Source: Dipteris shenzhenensis
Lineage: Eukaryota; Polypodiophyta; Polypodiopsida; Gleicheniales
Assembly (NCBI GenBank): GCA_047967505.1
Contig: CM106539.1
Length of the DNA: 64,000 bases
Direction: 5' to 3' (one strand)
The notes beneath the pieces were generated by a model. It was not told where the DNA came from. It did not search any database and worked only from the letters and a program-made list of their open reading frames with translations. Positions within the stretch are counted from its first letter, which is position 1. Each line of letters opens with the position of its first letter. Made by a program: the position numbers and the translations under genes. Positions 43,975 to 55,870 of the stretch are shown here, in pieces.

Positions 43975-44578
43975 CTATTGGTGGAAATGATGAGCCAAAT
44001 GTGGCTGATATGCAAGTGGGACAGCAAGCTGAAATGCCCTTGAGAAGATCATCTAGAGTGTCTAGACCGCCTGATAGGTTTGTTCCAGGGGTAGACTATG
44101 TGATGCTTACTGATTGCGGGGAGCCTTCTTGCTACAAAGAGGCTATGATGCGTGAGGATCAACGCAAGTGGGAGTATGCTATGCAATCAGAGATGAGTTC
44201 ACTTATGAAGAATAAGACTTGGGACTTGGTTTCTTTGCCACATGGAAAGAAAGCATTGCCATGTAAATGGGTCTACCTATTGGTGGAAATGATGAGCCAA
44301 ATGTGGCTGATATGCAAGTGGGACAGCAAGCTGAAATGCCCTTGAGAAGATCATCTAGAGTGTCTAGACCGCCTGATAGGTTTGTTCCAGGGGTAGACTA
44401 TGTGATGCTTACTGATTGCGGGGAGCCTTCTTGCTACAAAGAGGCTATGATGCGTGAGGATCAACGCAAGTGGGAGTATGCTATGCAATCAGAGATGAGT
44501 TCACTTATGAAGAATAAGACTTGGGACTTGGTTTCTTTGCCACATGGAAAGAAAGCATTGCCATGTAAATGGGTCTAC
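43975..44578 (+). repeat. exact 302-bp tandem duplication inside copia D
   Basis: 43975-44276 and 44277-44578 are identical by eye. The unit begins CTATTGGTGG and ends GGGTCTAC. As 302 is not a multiple of three, the first copy ends in a wrong frame and stops at 44343-44345. No microhomology at the junction exceeds one base. The unit spans the IN-RT linker and the first RT block. Confidence 0.93.
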
Positions 44579-45968
44579 AAAATGAAGGTCACAGGTGATG
44601 ATGTGCCTAGATACAAGGCCCGTTTGGTTGCTAAAGGGTTCAAGCAAGAGAAGGGTGTGGACTTTGATGAGATATTCTCTCCGGTTGTGAAGATGACCAC
44701 ACTTAGATGCATGCTTGGACTAGTGGCAGTAGAGGATATGAAGCTTATGCAAATGGATGTCAAGACAGCTTTCTTGCATGGGGATTTGCATGAGGACATC
44801 TACATGGTGCAGCCGGAAGGCTTTGAAGAAAAGGGCAAAGAGCATTTAGTTTGCAAGCTGAAAAAGAGTCTCTATGGTCTTAAGCAAGCACCTAGAGAAT
44901 GGTATCAGAAGTTTGATGCTTTCATTCGGTCCCAGGGTTTTAGAAGGAGTGAAATTGATCACTGCCTCTACACTAAAAGGGCTAAGGATAGTAGCCTGAT
45001 AATCCTGGCACTATATGTGGATGATATGCTATTGGCTAGCAAGAATACTTATGAGCTAGATGCATTAAAGGCCAAGTTGCATGAGGCCTTTGATATGAAG
45101 GATTTGGGACTTGCAGGTCATATTCTTGGTATGCGCATCACGCGTGATCGAAGTAGGAAACTCCTTTGGCTTTCACAAAAAGAGTATGTTACAAAAGTAT
45201 TGCAGCGTTTCAATATGGAAGGGGGGAAGGCAGTGAGTACTCCATTGCCTCCATATGTGAAACTGAGTCATACAGATAGTCCCAAATCAGATGAGGAGAG
45301 GGCCATGATGGCCAAGGTTCCTTATGCATCAGCAGTTGGGAGTTTTATGTATGCTATGATAGCTACTAGACCAGACATTTGCAGTGGGAGTTGTTAGCCG
45401 GTATATGGCTAATCCAGGAAAGAGGCATTGGGAGGTAGTTAAGTGCATCATGAGGTACATGAAGGGTACCAAGGAGATGTGCATTTGCTTTGGTAAAGGA
45501 GACATGCGTGTACTTGGGTACACAGATTCAGACTATGCAGGGCATGTGGATAGTAGGAGATCCACTTCTGGTTATGTGTTCACCTTTGCAGGTGGTGCAG
45601 TGTCGTGGATGTCTCGTGCACAGAAGTGCGTGGCTTTGTCTACCACAGAGGCTGAGTATGTTGCAGCCATAGAGGGTTGCAAGGAGGCTATATGGCTTGA
45701 TCGGCTAGTGGGAGATTTGGGGATTCATACAGGTGTACCGACATTGCATAGTGATTCCATGAGTGCTATTCAGCTAGCACGGAATCCGGTCTTTCATGCA
45801 AAGACCAAACACATTGAGGTCAGGTACCATTTCATCAGGGAGGTACTTGAGGACAAGCGCATAGAGCTTGTCAAGGTTCATATAGATGATAACCCTGCAG
45901 ATATGCTGACGAAGAGTCTACCTAGTCAGCGGTTTGAGTATTGTCGTGTATTGATGGGCATTGGATAG
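44277..45968 (+). pseudogene. copia D reverse transcriptase and RNase H
   Basis: From the second duplication unit: ALPCKWVYKMKV, RYKARLVAKGFKQEKG, MDVKTAFLHGDLHEDIYM, and YVDD at 45014-45025. The frame stops at 45395-45397 because about 5 bp are missing between TTTGC and AGTGGGAG (slippage between TGC repeats would explain it). It resumes as GVVSRYMANPGKRHW, then GYTDSDYAGHVDSRRSTSGY, STTEAEYVAAIEGC, HIEVRYHFIREVLED and ADMLTKSLP, ending at 45968. Confidence 0.88.
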
Positions 45969-46021
45969 TATGCTCACTGGTTGTTCTCCCTTAAAGGCAA
46001 ATTGTCCTTTAAGTGGGAGGT

Positions 46022-46201
46022 TGTGGGGTTAAAGGTCACTGTGCCTTAACCCCAGTTATGTACAATACTCAAACACATATATAAATGAATGAAAAAGAAG
46101 ATTAGGGTGGTTCTGCACCCACCAAAACTTGTGTGGCTCTCTGTCTCTCTCTCTCGCTCTCTCTCCCTCTTCCGTTCTTGCTTCCATTGAGAGCACTCTC
46201 A
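46022..46201 (+). repeat. 3' LTR of copia D
   Basis: Matches 40001-40180 except CA for TG at the TTCCATTGAG position near 46185. Followed by target copy ATTCA at 46202-46206, then gypsy sequence. Confidence 0.93.
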
Positions 46202-47456
46202 ATTCATCCTCCACTCCCATGGGTAGCTCCCTAGACTCCAGTCGGGAAAGGTAATCTGCAACCACGTGCTACGAGCCGGGGTCATGGATGACATCAAAGT
46301 CGTATTCCTACAAGAGCAACACCCATCGTGCCAATCGGCCCAAAAGACTTTGCTGCTTCACCAAATATAATAATGCGGAATGATCGACATGGAAGATATC
46401 ATGAGCCAATGCATTCAAGGGAATTGCCATGTGAGCCAGGAACCATAGATGTCTGCCATGCCATCGAATTTGGCCCAAGAACCACAAGCATTCCTTAAGC
46501 GTCATTGGTGCTGGGGCTTGCATAGTTATTGCCACTTTATCTGGATCCACTGCAATTCCTTCCACCAAGATCACATGCCCTAGGAGTCGGTCACTATAGA
46601 CTATGAACGCACATTTCATGGGGTTTAGGCTAAAGGAGACTTCCCTACATCATTGGAAACATTTCTGCAGGTGCTCCAGGTGCTCATTGAAAGTGTCGAA
46701 CACACTAAGGTCATCCAAGAAAATCCTCATAAAATCTGTCAAATAGGACCTAAAGATCTCCTACATTGCCCTCTAAAAGGTCGAGGGAGCATTTTGTAAT
46801 CCGAACCACATAACAGTGCAGACATTGACCCCCCAGGATGTGATAAATGTTGTTTTGGGCTAGTCTTCTGGAGCCATTCGGATTTGGTTGTACCTGCTAT
46901 ATCCATCCAAGGAGTACACCTCGTGCCCTGCCACTTGATCGAGCAGCGAATCCATATAAGGTAAGGGAAATGGATCAGGAACTGTGGCCGCATTCAGCTT
47001 GTGGTAGTCAACACAAATCTACAATTTCTTATTTTTCTTTGGCACAACTACAATTGGGAAAATCCACTCTGGATTCTCAATCGGTGCGATGAATCCCACC
47101 TGCAACAAGCGCTCTAGTTCTTCACGCACTTGCTTGGCCATGTGCCGATTCATATGATACCTCTGTATCTTCATTGGAATGACATTTGGTTTGAGGTTAA
47201 CCCAATGTTGGTAAAACTTTGGATCCAGACCCTTCATATCCGCATAGTCCCAGGCAAACACATCGAAAAGTTCCCACAACAAGGCAATCAATTCACTATG
47301 AAGTTTAGTTGTCAACAAAGTGCATAATTTGACTGGTTTAGATGCGCCATCCGCTCTAAGAAAAACTATATCGAGAGCATCCTCTTGAACACGCATGACT
47401 CTGCTCATGCGTTCTTCGAATTCCCTCTCCTGCTGCAGGAGGTCTTGTACATCCAA
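46202..47456 (-). pseudogene. gypsy RT and truncated RNase H
   Basis: On the - strand: FAWDYADMKGLDPKFYQHWV, QRYHMNRHMAKQVREELERL, EWIFPIVVVPKKNKKL (47019-47330), then decayed palm blocks (46739-46993). MKCAFIVYSDRLLGHVI and APAPMTLKECLWFLGQI follow (46440-46619), then FHVDHSALLYLV. Between LNALAHDI and HVDHSALL the usual ~100 residues carrying the RNase H catalytic acids are missing. VVADYLSRLESRELPMG (46210-46265) ends the domain. After removal of copia D this frame continues uninterrupted into the integrase part. Confidence 0.75.
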
Positions 47457-48490
47457 TTCTACTGCGACTTGCTAGGGCTCGGAATCCCCCTTTGGGATAG
47501 GGCTAACCACGCGCGCCAATCCATTGTGATGCATGTAGCTGTCTGTAATGCCATCCACATCAATGTGAAGATAGGAACCAACTCCAGATTTGCCTTAAGA
47601 AAGGCTTCCTCCTCATCATCCTCCAATCCGTCCACCATGTTCCACTGTCTCTACCAACACAGGTCAGAATGAATCTGCCAATGGTGCCGCCACTCCCATT
47701 GTGACCCGCACTTTCTTCTTCCTCTCTGCACTGAAATGGCATTCTGCTCCCAATTTTGCTTGACTTTCGCTTGTCGCAACTAAGGCCTTCCCAAAAAGAC
47801 ACTATACTTTGGTGTTGCAGCTTCCATGTTGAGCACCATAAAAGACACTATGAATGATATGCCTACCACCTCCAGAACAACGGCCTGCAAGATTCCGATT
47901 GGTTGAACCCGACATTGATCAACCATTCGAACTAAGAAGGGTGCTGACTCCCAAGACATCCAGCCCATTTCTTAGCAGGTCTTCAAAGTGATAATATTGA
48001 CCCCCGAACTGTCTTCGACCAGCACCTGAGCAAAAGTCTGACCCTGTGCCTTTGCAAAAATCACCGGAATTCTCATGTCGATCAAGGGAACTGTTGGAAC
48101 TAGGCATGAATCAACTTGACATAGCTCCACCTTTTCTAGTTCCGACTCCGTGTGCAGGGAGTGCAGCAATTGTCGGTGGAATCTCGGAACCAGATTAAGC
48201 AATCGGCCCAAAGAAATTTGGATAGGAGGCTCCAAAATGCACTCCAACCCCAGCTCCCTTTGCGGAGAATTCGCCTGCCTCTTGGCTTGGTTAGCGACCA
48301 ACAGTGGAGTTGTTTCGATCGCCGTCGGACCATTCCTAGTAAGTGTAATTTGAATTTGGCTTGAGTCGTCGCCTCTGATTGAACAACTGGTTCTGCAAAC
48401 CTTTTGCCCTTCACTGTGCATCATTGCAGACTCTGATAGAGACATCAATGGTGGCTCCTTTGTCACCAACTCATAGACTTGGCGATGCAC
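47457..48490 (-). pseudogene. gypsy protease region
   Basis: Broken frames read PVIFAKAQGQTFAQVLVEDS then SGVNIITLKTC (47972-48060): the active site that should read D-S/T-G is degraded to DSSG. Next comes VEAATPKYSVFLGRP-like (47780-47860), the second conserved strand (LLGRPW). Frame changes near 47968 and 47800 inactivate it. Confidence 0.6.
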
Positions 48491-48699
48491 ACATTCATGA
48501 GCTGACCAATCCAGTATCTTGTCAACATCCTTGGGAGTCGGTCCTCATAGCTTAGTACTAGCACGGGTGATTATGCTAATCTCTTGGCACACCAACATAT
48601 CATCATCAACAATGTGTACCATCGAAGTGCTGGGCATTTTTCGACCATCTTTTGCCACTCCACGTGTTGTTTGCAAACACACATATCAAAATTAGGCAC

Positions 48700-49929
48700 A
48701 ATCACTAGTACATCTAGCCATCCCTAGGTCTTACTATCTTTAATCAACTTCAGCCTCCAAGCATTCGTTCTGCCAATGGCCTTCACCCAAACAAAACAAA
48801 CAGGTCTTCGAATAATTTTGACATGACCCCTGCCTCCACGTTCACGTTCCTAGCCATCACCACCTCTGCCTCATTGGAACGTCTGTTGCTGTGGCTGGAA
48901 TGCTTGCTGTTGCGGCTCTTCTTACACAAAAGACGCAGTCACATCTTGTTGCTGACCAACCGCTCTCTAGTCATGCCCATCGTAATAGCATGCCACCATG
49001 TTGTGTGTATTAGTCAAGCAAATCGTGCACCAATTCGCATTAAGAGCACACTCGACTGCGGAGTGACCAGGATTATGACAGTGAGTACACCATATCCCCT
49101 TCAAGACTTTAGGTACGAATCCTTCTCTGGAAGCCACTGGTGCACCCTTACCTCCTTTAGCGGTCCTCCAGGTCTTCGTCTCTGCCTCTAAGTCGAAATC
49201 CTCCAAACTAGTACCTTCAGACCTCTTGTCTGAAAGGTTGCATCCGAACCCTCGTCACTATCATCCAACTTCTTGGATTTGGACAATTTCTTCTTAGATT
49301 TTCTCTTTCTCAATTTGCAATTTTTGGATGTCCTCCCGTGCAGCGATTCCCCTGCTCACATTGCTTATGCCGTGACCACCACAAGTGTTGTCTGTGTCCG
49401 ATCCACTATGGCCAATGCCGTCCGCAGATCCCATGATAGCCTCGAAATGTAGTAGTCATTGAGTACCTCTTTGCAAGAGTAAATTGAATTTAGACGCATA
49501 ACCTTCCACATCTTGAATGCCTTGTTCCAAGCTATGCAATCTCTCCAGCGTTTTTGGGATCGATTTTTCTTGATGAAATCACCTCAAGAATGCATCGCGG
49601 GCCGCATCATATGTGGTGAAATGGCTCACTGCGTACTCTGCCAACAACCAGCATGCTGCCTTACCCGATAAGGTTGACTCAAAAATCGCCTCTTGTTGGA
49701 GCGGTACCACAACTCTCGGATTGTTGATTCCATACACCTTTTTGAGCATCCGAACATGCGCATTAGGGTCCTCCAACTTTTTTCCCAAAAACTTGGCATA
49801 CTTGACGTTACTCGTCGCAGCCATCACCACACTACCAACGTTTGGTGCTCCTCCAGACGGCCTTCCTTGATTGAAGAGATTGCAAGAAGCCGCTGGAACT
49901 ATAGTTGGAGACGAAGATGCACTCAGCAC
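48700..49929 (-). pseudogene. gypsy gag with two CCHC knuckles
   Basis: From 49929: a Ser/Pro-rich start, then YAKFLGKKLEDPNAHVRML, YGINNPRVVVPLQQEAIFE, GKAACWLLAEYAVSHF, a gag capsid-like segment that stops at 49579. About 370 bp further the frame reads CTHCHNPGHSAVEC and CTICLTNTHNMVAC (48990-49100), both perfect C-x2-C-x4-H-x4-C nucleic-acid-binding knuckles. Stops and frameshifts interrupt the frame between them. Confidence 0.7.
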
Positions 49930-50006
49930 CTAGTGTGCATCAATCGATACCCGTACCCACAGCTTTGGCAATGAAACTGACTATGCAGGTGGGCTCTGAT
50001 GTCGAT

Positions 50007-51239
50007 TGACCCCTCCCAGAGCTTCTTGCGAACTGTCAGCCCCATGCTTAGGATCACTGTTGTGCCGCCATAGCCGCATAGTTGGTGTCAAGGGATCAGG
50101 AGGTCCTTTCGAGCGTGTGCACATGCATACCTGTTGGGAAGCCAATAACCACAAAATACACTACCACAACCACTAGATGAGGTTCTTCATTGGAATTTCT
50201 ATAGTTGCTCAACTGTAAGCAAGATGCTAGGGGTCAAAACGCATCCGATGGAGTTCATCTTGAAATCCCCGGATGTGTCTCCTCACCATAGCAATCTCTC
50301 GGAGTGAGTGCAACTGCATGCAAACCTCATGGGAAGTGCCTCCATAAAGACGGCAAGGAGTGAATGACATGAGTGCTCAATTGCCCGATCGTGAATTCCT
50401 TGCATGATGGTAAGAATAGTCATCGTGATCGCCAATGTGTAACATCATAAATGCACACAGACGCTACGAAAAGCAATAGACAAACGATAGATACGCACAA
50501 CATCCATGAGATAGGATACAGATTTGCGAGAGATAGAATGTTGAAGAACACTGTATTCTAGAGCAATAGCTCGCACAACATCTGCGTACCCCCAAATATC
50601 TCAAAATGCTTAGTAATAGCATGCATACAGAACCGTCTGACAGTTAGAGAAATAGTTGTTGAAGACTACAACCGCTTGGAGATTTGAACCGTCAACCCTT
50701 GTGGCAGCTAACCTACCCTCGCACACCCTTCTAGGTCATTGTTGCTAACTTGCATGATTATGCAATAACATTTTAGTCCCATTAATCCTAATTTGACATA
50801 CAATGGTTGCCTACCAATTGTGCCCATCCAATTGATTACCATGAGTCCCTCCTTGATTACATTTCATTAGGAACTTGGCTAGTACTCTTTGATCTTTATG
50901 CCACTTTTTTTGGTAATTTTCCTCCACGGGTCTTCAAGCATCACTGTCCCATTATCACGATAGTGTTTGAGCTTATGCTGCCCTGAAAATTTTGTTTCTT
51001 CACCAATAGTGTAGCACATACAGCAAGATCAACATGCATGCCTTCTATCAATTTCTTCTTTTTGATGTGTCAACCACTACGTATCCTTTTGTGCTTCCTT
51101 TTGACCATGCGTATATGTTGCGCTACAACCCTTACACTTTGTATGAGAAATTCTACTAGCACAATTGCCTCATGACAAAGAGATGTTATTCATTGTGACC
51201 TTGAATTTTTTATGATAGACCCACAACATGGTTTGTAGC
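50007..51239. other. putative gypsy 5' LTR and intergenic DNA
   Basis: The region starting TGACCCCTCC is placed as the 5' LTR of the split gypsy element because of the primer-site-like sequence before it; its far end is not determined. No gene is recognised. A tRNA-like segment lies at 50691-50739 on the - strand. Confidence 0.35.
50685..50745 (-). repeat. tRNA-like segment, possible SINE head
   Basis: On the - strand TGACCTAGAAGGG (50727-50739) resembles an A box and GGTTCAAATC (50691-50700) a B box, about 30 bp apart. The T-arm does not pair fully, so it is not a working tRNA gene. The body of any SINE is undefined. Confidence 0.3.
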
Positions 51240-51710
51240 TTACAATCCATACAATTGTGCAGTTTTTGTCCATGATCTTGGAAGGATTTTCTTAAGCACT
51301 TTGTTTGTGGCCTCTACTTGAAATTTCACTCTTAGATAGTAAGGGGTAGATGTCTTATGTTGAATCAATAACTCCTTCCCACTAATTGTATCATTGAATC
51401 GATGAAGATTATCTATTAAAGCCAAGTTTGCTTAGGACCATTTGGTGCCATAGGTGGTTGCTACCTTGTTCCCACCTAGATAGTTGGCAATTTGAATGGA
51501 CCTCTAAAATCTAGACTTCACATGTGAAAGGGCTTCCATGGGTATGTGTGACTAAGTGGCATGTGATCTTCAAACTTTTTTTAGTCAAGGCATTTTCATA
51601 TATCACATTTTTTTGCAATACTTCATTACATCTATATACATTGTATTCCACCACAACTTAGCAATCAATATCTTCTTGACTGTGACTTTGTTTTAGAAAA
51701 TAACTTTCTA
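51240..51710 (-). pseudogene. older gypsy integrase fragment
   Basis: On the - strand KILIAKLWWNTMYIDVMKYC (about 51620-51690) fits the integrase zinc-finger stretch A-G-Y-W-W-P ... Y-C. A frame-shifted piece near 51530 (PFTCEV) precedes the core. STPYYLRVKFQVEATNKVLK (51280-51345) corresponds to the conserved TPYYPQGNGQVEATNKVL-type block. Multiple stops; a different, older copy than the element at 38.6-50 kb. Confidence 0.65.
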
Positions 51711-54700
51711 TCACTCTATGATGAGCTTTAACCGTAATTATTGTCCTCTTATGTTAAGAATCACTCTTTGTGAAATCATATCCCTGAGGCTTTTCAGGGT
51801 GGGTGTCTTGCAATCAATGTATACTTCTAGGACTTTAGTTCAACTCTTTGCCTCCCATTTGTTGATACACCATCACAAAATATTATATTACACTTTTAAT
51901 ATGTCCTTCTCATCGTACATCAATACAGTGAACAACCCTACATCAAGTAGCTGATCAAGTATCTCCATCTTCCTTCCTCCCATCTTTCTCCTTCATCAAT
52001 AGTAGGGTTCTTTACTTTTCTTGTAAACTCCATCCCACCATCTTTCTTCATTGGTGCATCTCTTATAGACACTTCAAAGTAAGGTCACCAAAAATGTTGT
52101 CTACAAATTGCACCCAACTCTATGATTCATTTTGCTCCATCATGCATGTAGGTTGTGCATGCTCTAGCCCTATAATGGAAGTATATGTAGCTCAAGATGG
52201 GCTAATGAAAGTTCATAGGGTGGAATTTTCGTGCTCACAAACCCTCATGAAAATTGCATATTTGTATGGAAGATAAAATAATAAAAAAATGTGAATTTAG
52301 ATACAATTGCATAGTGCATATACTGCCAATGGCTTAGATCGAATTCTAAGAAGAAAATTACTTCTTTAATTGCTCACTCATATGTGAAATACCATACAAA
52401 TGGAACTACCCTCGAACTATCACACTCAAAAGACCCCTCTATCCTATCACCACGCTTGCTCATGTAATACATTGCAACCCTACAAATGCTACTACTTCTA
52501 CATAACCTCACACCCATCCATAACCACTACCCAACTACAACTCCCATTCACATGACCATGTATTTTACAATCGACTATTGATTCCTTGAGCACTCTCTCC
52601 CTTTAGGCATACAGAGAGTCTTGCCTAAGTTTGTTCCATTGATGATGTCGAGATGCTTGGTGAAATTGCTTTGTAAATTTTGGCCACCTCCTCCATGGTT
52701 TCTCTCAATGCACCAACTCCATTAATCTCAAAACTTATTGTGACTTGCTCCATTGGACTCAAACTTTTCACTACAAATCATTTCATCCTTTGTCACTTTG
52801 TGCTTCACCTTGGTCTTTTCTTTGTCCTTTTTTTTGTAGAGTTGGGCTCATTTGGGGGCTCAACAATTTCCACTTCTTATGTTGTTCTAATGGCAATCTC
52901 TTGTTATATATATATATATATATATATCACCATATATACAAACATCCATTACATATATCTTATAGATATTTTAAATATATAGCATAATGTGTTTGTTTTA
53001 ATGGTCATATATGTGTTGGTATGTATGGTTGTTTATACTATGTGATTCTATATATGTTTTTTCATGGGATATATATACATGGAAAGGAGGGAAAATCAAA
53101 AAAAAGAAAAAAATTGATCTGACTCCCTGCCCAAACGGGGCTATCCTCCCTCATTTGCTACTTCCTACCTCGGGGGGGTCACTCATCATATGTAACCCTA
53201 TCACGTGAGTTCAACAGAAGGATTTTTTTAATTTCTAAAATTTACAGAAATAAATATACATAAGGGACTATTTAAAATAGTTTTGGAAAAAATTTACAGA
53301 TTTGTATAGAAAAGGGGTACATTTTATTAATATAAATTTTTACAGATAAGGGACTTTAAATATAGGCCTTGAATGCACGTGATATAGAGGGTTTATACAT
53401 AGTGACCCCCCTGAGCTTCCTACACAACCAATATACCACCATTGCGCTTATACTAGTCCTTCTGCCCTTTTTTGCATACAGTTGGAATGATCCACTATAC
53501 CTACCTTCAGTTGAGTGTGGTAGCTCCCTGCCTGTCTATCTAGATCAAAGCCAAGCACAGCTTTTAGCCTGTTTGTAGTGTTTGGTCAGAGAAACTGACT
53601 GGATCAGAGCAGTTGGAGCCAAACCTGAAATTTCAAGCCTTCAACGGGCTTCAAATCCCCTTAGCCAATTCGCAGCTCCCCAGCCCTCTTCTCTTCCATG
53701 CGATGTGCTTCCAAGTAAGTTCCAGTTAAGGCTTTAGCCTTTCACTAGAAATTCCTTGATTATTTGTGTGCATCCTATTTTACCATTCCCCATTGTATGC
53801 GGCTTGACTCTTGAATAAGGGCCCCTAATGTTCCTAAAAATATATTCTATTAATTAGTCGAAGGGGGAGTGGGGGTGGGGAGAGTGGTATAAAGGAAGCC
53901 AAAATATTTCACCATGTCTCGATTCTACCATGCTCCAGATTCTTCCTCACCGCACCTAGCGCAAAGTATAAATCCCCAAGGGCTGCGAGAGGGAGGCGGA
54001 TGCAAAGGGAAGGGAGAGAAGAGCGAGAGGGAAAGGAGAGCGAGAGAGATGGAGCAAGATAGATGAAGTGAGAGGGAAGAAGGAGAGAGATGAATAGATG
54101 GAGAGAGAAATAGAGATGTGGCCTTCAATAGCAAGGTCTAGATCAAGACTTTCTGGGAATAGAGGGAAGAGAGGCAGGGAAGAGAGAAGGCTGAGCGAGG
54201 GCTGAGGGGAGGGAGAGAGAGATGCAATCGAGTGGTCAAAGCGAGGCTCCTCTGTACTTTCCGTGAAGCTGGGGACTCTTCTTCCTTAGTATCTCTCGTT
54301 GCCAGGAGACATTACCAGAATTTCCTTTGGAAAATTATGAAAATTTTTTGATTGATTCCGGTCCAAGATACTGTGTCATTTGATAGTTTCAAATTTTGAA
54401 TCCGAAGGAGCCATTAGATTATGTCCCCATTCTATTACTCGAATAAATTATAATGGCATCTCCTACAGATAAGACATTTGCTTGAGTTTTGTAATGGCGT
54501 TCTTATTAAAGATTCCACTATAGGCGTTCATAATGGCATCTTCTATTTGGTGAAGCAGGATAGCATTTCTAATCGTTAACGTTGTGAGGCCGAGTTGTTG
54601 TAGGTGTGGGTACATCTATATCTATGGTATCTATACTATTCTTTAAGGAGAGGATCCACGTGGAGGATTTATGGAGGTTCAGGACATGCAAAAGGCAGCT

Positions 54701-55070
54701 TCGTGAGAGGTTTAGGCATACACCAAGGTTCGGAGGAGTGCCATGGAAGGAGGAGCATGCTATTGCATGACATGTCCTCGCATAGATCTGAGAGCTCAAC
54801 TTGTAGTACGGCTCGGAGGATGCACCCTAGCATGCCATATGTCACCACGCAAGTCTAGGACATCAGACCTCTAGTCTGGCACGAGTGGAGCAACTCAGTA
54901 GTAGTCTGGTTATGTCAGAGCACAAGATGACACATGGCAGGTGCACGAGGATTATGAGGCACCTCTCTTTGAGTGTTGGACACATGTCACATTCTCCGAT
55001 GCCATGTAGCTCAGTGGTCATGCCACTTGTTGTACGCAAGACTAATAGTAGAGAGAGAGCAAGCATGCTG
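51711..55070. other. AT-rich to purine-rich intergenic DNA
   Basis: No gene recognised. Contains (TA)n at 52903-52928, the inverted pair GGGGGGGTCACTC (about 53169) and TAGTGACCCCCC (about 53398), a poly-purine zone at 53980-54240, and frames up to 122 codons without domains. GC-richer DNA at 54640-55060 has the words TCCACGTGG and CATGCCATATG but nothing identifiable. Confidence 0.35.
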
Positions 55071-55074
55071 AAAC

Positions 55075-55112
55075 ATGGAGAGAGAGGGGGAGAGAGAGAG
55101 AGAGAGGAGAGC

Positions 55113-55183
<71 letters not shown>

Positions 55184-55185
55184 AG

Positions 55186-55221
<36 letters not shown>

Positions 55222-55317
55222 GGCAAGGAGAGGAGGGAGAGGGGGGGGGAGGGAGAGAGAGAGAGGGGGGGGGGGGGAGAGAGGGGGAGGGGGGGGAGGA
55301 GGAGAGAGTGAGAGGAG

Positions 55318-55375
<58 letters not shown>

Positions 55376-55429
55376 ACAATATAATCTATGTTTATTATAA
55401 CATATAATATTATATATTATAATATTATG

Positions 55430-55466
<37 letters not shown>

Positions 55467-55535
55467 CTATTTTTTATCTTTAATGCTTCTCCTCCTCCTC
55501 CCTTCTCCTCTTCCTCCTCCCTCCTCCTTGGGTCT
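55075..55535. repeat. (GA)n - (TA)n - (CTC)n compound tract
   Basis: About 295 bp of almost pure purine: (GA)n with GGGGA-rich islands (55075-55371). Then about 95 bp of (TA)n-type palindromic DNA (55372-55470), then about 45 bp of CTC-rich pyrimidine (55486-55532). ORFs over it (Glu/Arg or Leu/Ser monotony) are artefacts. Confidence 0.92.
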
Positions 55536-55729
55536 CTTACCTATCGTAGACGGGTCAGGCTACTCGTGTAACTTAAAGGGTGTGTGATAGCGATATAATG
55601 ATGAAGGATATCTTTTCATTGTTGCTTCTTTTCTACTATGAACATCTTTTTGTAACTACAAGAAATAGAGTTCATGGTCTTCTTGGTCCAAAATGACATC
55701 CATAAAAAGAAAAGAAAAGAAATCTAGAT

Positions 55730-55870
55730 AATATCATTGCTTTCAATTTTTCTTCGGTGCAACTACCGTGGGAAATCTATTTTGTTCCAAACCATCAATG
55801 GATCTTGCATGCAATAGTTGTTAAAGTTATTCCTTCATCCCCTTTTGCATAGTTTGGTTTCAGGTATTGT
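55730..55870 (-). pseudogene. gypsy RT start fragment
   Basis: On the - strand, KPNYAKGDEGITLTTIACKI and a WFGTK stretch, followed by SHGSCTEEKLK, follow the same order as the better-kept RT at 47.0-47.2 kb (VREELERLLQVGFIAP, EWIFPIVVVPKKN). The match is weak and relies on block order. Probably belongs with the integrase fragment at 51.2 kb. Confidence 0.45.

Larger units (their letters stand above)
40001..46201 (+). mobile_element. copia element D, structurally complete, inserted in gypsy
   Basis: Two 180-bp LTRs (40001-40180 and 46022-46201) differ at two adjacent bases by eye. An iMet primer site (TGGTATCAGAGCC, 40183-40195), a polypurine tract (AAGTGGGAGG, 46011-46020) and a 5-bp target duplication ATTCA complete the structure. 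Gag-pol is copia-ordered (gag, PR, IN, RT, RH). Damage: one in-frame stop, a 302-bp duplication and a 5-bp loss. The leader between LTR and gag ATG is about 1.4 kb, which is long. Confidence 0.95.
38600..50006 (-). mobile_element. Tat/Athila-like Ty3/gypsy element, split by copia D
   Basis: On the - strand the order is gag with two CCHC knuckles, protease, RT, RNase H, [copia D], integrase. This gag-PR-RT-RH-IN order is gypsy-type. RT FAWDYADMKGLDP and the C-terminal WLGPYWIFHN, NGFWLRPYHHD resemble Tat/Athila rather than chromoviruses, and no chromodomain is present. Every domain has frameshifts or stops. A degenerate primer site (CGACATCAGAGCC) at about 49990-50003 suggests the 5' LTR starts at 50007 (+ strand TGACCCCTCC). 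LTR ends could not be matched. Confidence 0.8.

Noticed and set aside
52898-53000. 100-codon frame 52680-52982
   Set aside because: Half of it is Tyr/Ile from a (TA)n run; the rest has no recognisable domain.
55011-55384. Ser/Leu- and Glu/Arg-rich frames on both strands
   Set aside because: Translations of (GA)n/(CT)n simple repeat.
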